From Clostridia bacterium (GTDB taxonomy: Bacteria; Bacillota_A; Clostridia; Oscillospirales; CAG-272): a stretch of 64,000 nucleotides of DNA. Positions 61,259 through 64,000 of this stretch are shown one piece after another. Made by a program: the position numbers and the translations under genes. The first letter of the stretch is position 1, and each line of letters opens with the position of its first letter. The notes below the pieces were generated by a model. The model worked only from the letters and a program-made list of their open reading frames with translations. It did no database searches and was not told where the DNA came from. The stretch covers positions 1 to 64,000 of the forward strand of contig JAFVXC010000023.1 in assembly GCA_017501345.1 (NCBI GenBank), given 5' to 3'.

Positions 61259-62386
61259 TCAGTCCTCCTTCGTGCTTACCGCCTCGGCGGGCTCGGTATA
61301 GTAGTGCGGGAAGAGCTTTTCCCACACGCGCATACACGCATAGGTGTCGGCGATCGACGAATGCGGTATTCCGTCCCATTCGATCCCGAAGCATTCCATC
61401 GCGTTGATGAGCGCCGCGTGCTCGACGTCGGGACGGTGCTCGTGCGCATAGCGAACGAATTCGTTCGCACAGCAACGCACCTTGCGGTGCAGCTCCTCGC
61501 GCTCCTCCTCGGTGTCGTAGATGTATTTGATGTGGCTGTAATCGGTCGACACACCGTATGCGATCAGGTGATCCATATTTGCAAAGATCTCCTTGATCTC
61601 GGGAATGATCTCCTTCAGAAGGGGCGCATCAACGACCATATCGGGGGTGATGCCGTGGATCTTCTCGGTGCGCTTCCAGCGTCTCGTATGCTCGGGCTTC
61701 ACGAGGGTGTCCATAATCAGCTTACCGTTCGCGTCGACGATCGTGATCGAAAGGATCTCGTCGTGGTCGTAAACACCCGTAAGCTCAAGGTCGAAAAACA
61801 GCACGCGGCTTCTGTCCATACAGTAATACGCCGAGCGATGTGCATCGCCCTCTTTTCTTCTCTCGGCAAGATCCTCGCTATAGCAAGCCTCACAAAGCTT
61901 ACGCTTATAGCGAATATCCTTGCCGCACTTCACGCAGTAAAGCGGAAGCTTTTTTGCGGTGCGCTTATCATAATAATAGATCGTCTCCGCATCCTCGCCC
62001 TTGCCGCGGATATTGTACGCGACGGGCTCCTCTACGGGCTCGTAGTTCATCTGGAGCAGGCGCTCCTTCGTATAAAAGCCGTTATCGGTGGCTCTGCGGG
62101 AGTTCATCCGCTCGATGACCGCACCGCTTTCGAGCGTCATCGTTTCCTTTTCCCGTTTGTCGCCGTACCAAAGATCGGGCGGCGCCTCGGAAACGCGCAT
62201 CGGATCAAAGTAGTAAATGACCGTACCGTCTGCCGCCTCGTCGTACGCGACGGGCTCTCCCGTCGGCAAGAGGTGCATCATATTCAGAATATTTCTCGTA
62301 AGATAATTTTTTGATTCCGCCGTTTTTCGGTCGACACGTGGGATCATCGTGCCGCTCTTCAAACGCATTTTGTTCGATTCTGCCAA
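61259..62386 (-). CDS. DnaQ-like 3'-5' exonuclease domain protein with zinc ribbon
   Basis: About 375 residues from TTG 62386, 6 nt after GGAGG (62397-62393); the upstream ATG at 62455 coincides with the predicted transcription start. The N-terminal ~150 residues are not a known domain. A zinc ribbon CVKCGKDIRYKRKLCEAC follows, then an exonuclease domain: FFDLELTG (Exo I, DxE), IHGITPDMV (about 275), YGVSTDYSHIKY (Exo II), HSSIADTYACM (Exo III, HxxxD). It may trim RNA or DNA. It is the first gene of a three-gene coupled run with DUF2007 and thiI. Confidence 0.78.
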   Translation of the reverse strand: MAESNKMRLKSGTMIPRVDRKTAESKNYLTRNILNMMHLLPTGEPVAYDEAADGTVIYYFDPMRVSEAPPDLWYGDKREKETMTLESGAVIERMNSRRATDNGFYTKERLLQMNYEPVEEPVAYNIRGKGEDAETIYYYDKRTAKKLPLYCVKCGKDIRYKRKLCEACYSEDLAERRKEGDAHRSAYYCMDRSRVLFFDLELTGVYDHDEILSITIVDANGKLIMDTLVKPEHTRRWKRTEKIHGITPDMVVDAPLLKEIIPEIKEIFANMDHLIAYGVSTDYSHIKYIYDTEEEREELHRKVRCCANEFVRYAHEHRPDVEHAALINAMECFGIEWDGIPHSSIADTYACMRVWEKLFPHYYTEPAEAVSTKED

Positions 62387-62458
62387 AACAGGCCTCCGTT
62401 CTATATTTCGAAAACCGTGTATACGATTTTTCGCATTACTGCATTCTATATCCATTTT

Positions 62459-62487
62459 ATTATATCACATCAAAGTAAATTATGCAA
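62459..62487 (-). promoter_or_regulatory. Promoter of the exonuclease-thiI operon
   Basis: Minus-strand TTGCAT (62487-62482), a 17-bp spacer and TATAAT (62464-62459). It places transcription start at or past ATG 62455 and so supports the internal TTG start. Confidence 0.8.
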
Positions 62488-62532
62488 GAGGATGTGCGCG
62501 CTTTTTCGCATATTTTAGCTTTATTTTTTCAC

Positions 62533-62571
62533 AAAAAAGGGACCGCCGCACAAAAGCACAGCAGTCCCCGA
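62533..62571 (-). terminator. Terminator of the feoB operon
   Basis: A 13-14 bp near-perfect stem (GGGGACTGCTGTGC with GTGCGGCGGTCCC on the minus strand) followed by TTTTTTG. The stretch to 62676 holds no gene that I can support. Confidence 0.85.
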
Positions 62572-62676
62572 AAAAGGAGCGTATTTGAATTTTCCCCGAA
62601 GGGGCGCGCTGCCCACGCCCCCCCCTCGGATCAAAATACCAAAATGTAACCAAAACCATCCTTGCTCTCAAGGTGC

Positions 62677-62883
62677 TTACTCGCGAGAATCCTTCGTTTC
62701 GGGATCCTCCGCTTCTCCGGACGTCATATGCAAGGAGCAACCGGCGCATCCGCCGGAGCAGGAGCCCCCCGAGGGACATCCGATACACCTTGCCCCGCGC
62801 TTCTTCGCGCGGATCACGTACCACACGGCAAGTGCCACAATAACGAGCACGATACCGATAATCACAAAATCTATAGGACCCAT
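62677..62883 (-). CDS. FeoB-associated Cys-rich membrane protein
   Basis: 68 residues: one transmembrane helix (DFVIIGIVLVIVALAVWYVI) and a cytoplasmic Cys-rich segment, RCIGCPSGGSCSGGCAGCSL, with six Cys. This matches the small protein found downstream of feoB in many Clostridia, thought to help ferrous iron delivery. It starts 43 bp after the feoB stop, so it is part of the same operon. The exact role in iron transport is not established. Confidence 0.9.
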   Translation of the reverse strand: MGPIDFVIIGIVLVIVALAVWYVIRAKKRGARCIGCPSGGSCSGGCAGCSLHMTSGEAEDPETKDSRE

Positions 62884-62926
62884 AGCGTGAGAAACCTCCT
62901 TTTCTGCGTAAAATTATATATAAGAA

Positions 62927-64000
62927 TCACTTGATATGCGCGAGCTCCTTCTCAGCCGCTTCGCTCTTGACCCTTGCGTTCGTTCGGATGATCATACCGG
63001 TAAAGATCGCAACGATCACACCCGTGATCGCCCAGCCGACGATGGGCATCCAGGTCGCACCGAAGCTACCGCCCGTCACGAGCGTGCCGAAGAAGAATAC
63101 GAGGAAAGAGAGAACATAACCGACCGAGAACTGAAGTCCAATGCCCGCCCAGAGCCACTTTCTGCTCTTGATCTCGGAGTTCATCGCACCGATTGCCGCG
63201 AAGCAGGGCGGCGTGAAGAGGTTGAACATTAGATATGCAAGACCTGCAACCTTGGTGATCGCCATAATGCCTGCGATCTCTGCACCTGCACCCTCCATCA
63301 TTGCGAGCTCGTCAACGTCAATCAGATTCTCAAGACCGACAAAGCAGACTGCAAGCGTACCGACGACGTTTTCCTTAGCAATGAAGCCGGTAATGGCTGC
63401 TGCCGCGAGCTCCCACGCAACGACACCGACGATCGGAGCAACGATGTACGCGAAGGGACCTGCGATCGTCGCAAGGATCGAATCGTTCGCGTTCTCTACG
63501 GGTTGGAAGTTCCAGCCGAAGCTCTGCATGAGTTGAACTGCGAAGTTACAAACGAGAATAATGGTTCCCGCCTTCACGATGTACGCCCAGCCGCGCTGAC
63601 ACATTGACTTAAACGCTCTCCAGAAGCTCGGGCACTTATATTCGGGAAGCTCAATGATGAAGAAGGACTTTCTGTGCTTGTGTCCCGTGAGCTTGTTGAC
63701 GAGCAGAGCGCCGAGGAGGATCACGATGATACCGACGAAGTACATCATGGTACCGACCCATTCGGAATTGCCAAAGAATGCGCCCGCAAACAGCGAGATA
63801 ACGGGAAGCTTTGCACCGCAGGGCATAAAGGGCGCGAGCATCGCGGTCGCGCGGCGTTCTCTTTCGTTACGGATCGTGCGGCAAGCCATAACGCCGGGGA
63901 TCGCACAGCCCGTACCGATGACGAACGGAATAACCGACTTGCCCGACAGACCGACCTTCTTGAAGATCGGATCAAGCACAACAGTAGCGCGTGCCATGTA
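62927..64000 (-). CDS. feoB: Ferrous iron transporter FeoB, C-terminal part (truncated by window edge)
   Basis: About 358 residues are visible and the N-terminal GTPase part lies outside the window. The two Gate domains are recognisable: PFVIGTGCAIPGVMACRTI (Cys conserved), MLAPFMPCGAKLPVISLFAG, then FFIIELPEYKCPSFWRAFKSM, an essential block of FeoB, and GFIAKENVVGTLAV, FNLFTPPCFAAIGAM. It takes up Fe2+ across the membrane under anoxic conditions. The next gene is its usual Cys-rich partner. No start codon can be called. Confidence 0.95.
   Translation of the reverse strand, partial: YMARATVVLDPIFKKVGLSGKSVIPFVIGTGCAIPGVMACRTIRNERERRATAMLAPFMPCGAKLPVISLFAGAFFGNSEWVGTMMYFVGIIVILLGALLVNKLTGHKHRKSFFIIELPEYKCPSFWRAFKSMCQRGWAYIVKAGTIILVCNFAVQLMQSFGWNFQPVENANDSILATIAGPFAYIVAPIVGVVAWELAAAAITGFIAKENVVGTLAVCFVGLENLIDVDELAMMEGAGAEIAGIMAITKVAGLAYLMFNLFTPPCFAAIGAMNSEIKSRKWLWAGIGLQFSVGYVLSFLVFFFGTLVTGGSFGATWMPIVGWAITGVIVAIFTGMIIRTNARVKSEAAEKELAHIK

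Overview
The window is 64 kb of a dense, mid-GC bacterial chromosome. It most likely comes from a gut-type anaerobic Clostridia (Oscillospirales/Christensenellales-like Bacillota). The evidence is a class A RNase P RNA, a glmS ribozyme, a B12-binding-like radical SAM/DUF2344 fusion, a DUF4093 toprim protein beside a DUF6472 protein, MreB and UppP, pyruvate formate-lyase with its activase, FeoB with a Cys-rich partner, and repeated consensus sigma-70 promoters with 17-bp spacers. The species cannot be named from the sequence alone. No phage, plasmid, insertion-sequence or CRISPR machinery is visible.

Layout. 0.2-3.2 kb: a GntR repressor divergent from an M14-type hydrolase and a sugar phosphate isomerase/epimerase, with a palindromic operator between them. 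3.2-8.4 kb: a CofE-like ligase, then an AraC regulator divergent from two tandem cytoplasmic GH10 xylanases. 8.5-13.3 kb: pflB-pflA, glycerate kinase and RNase P RNA. 13.4-15.4 kb: an AraC regulator divergent from a URO-D family protein. 15.4-15.9 kb: a 168-bp tandem repeat built on the 3' end of tRNA-Arg(CCG). 16.1-30.0 kb: one cytoplasmic metallo-beta-lactamase-fold (MBL) protein facing five tandem paralogous MBL lipoproteins of about 750 residues, each with its own promoter. 30.1-43.1 kb: a GNAT acetyltransferase, a small protein plus MurE-like ligase, glycerol-1-phosphate dehydrogenase, two small membrane proteins, a D-amino acid aminotransferase, a second epimerase, the radical SAM fusion and a large membrane protein with an acidic repeat. 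43.2-48.6 kb: rlmB and a glmM - hexapeptide-repeat protein - glmS amino sugar operon with an internal glmS ribozyme and a terminator-like switch. 48.9-51.3 kb: a polar amino acid ABC importer. 51.3-62.4 kb: a minus-strand housekeeping block (pepD, mreB, DUF6472, toprim, uppP, U32, aspS, phosphoribosyltransferase, thiI, DUF2007, exonuclease). 62.5-64 kb: a Cys-rich protein and feoB, cut by the window edge.

The least explained part is the MBL array. Five secreted lipoproteins share a signal peptide, two tandem alpha/beta modules that recall the N-terminal domains of glycoside hydrolases, a short pre-MBL module, and a ComEC-like MBL domain with intact HxHxDH motifs. The facing cytoplasmic protein shares only the pre-MBL and MBL parts. 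Paralogues of similar design differ mostly in the middle and C-terminal regions, which suggests surface enzymes diversified by duplication and gene conversion. The substrate is unknown.
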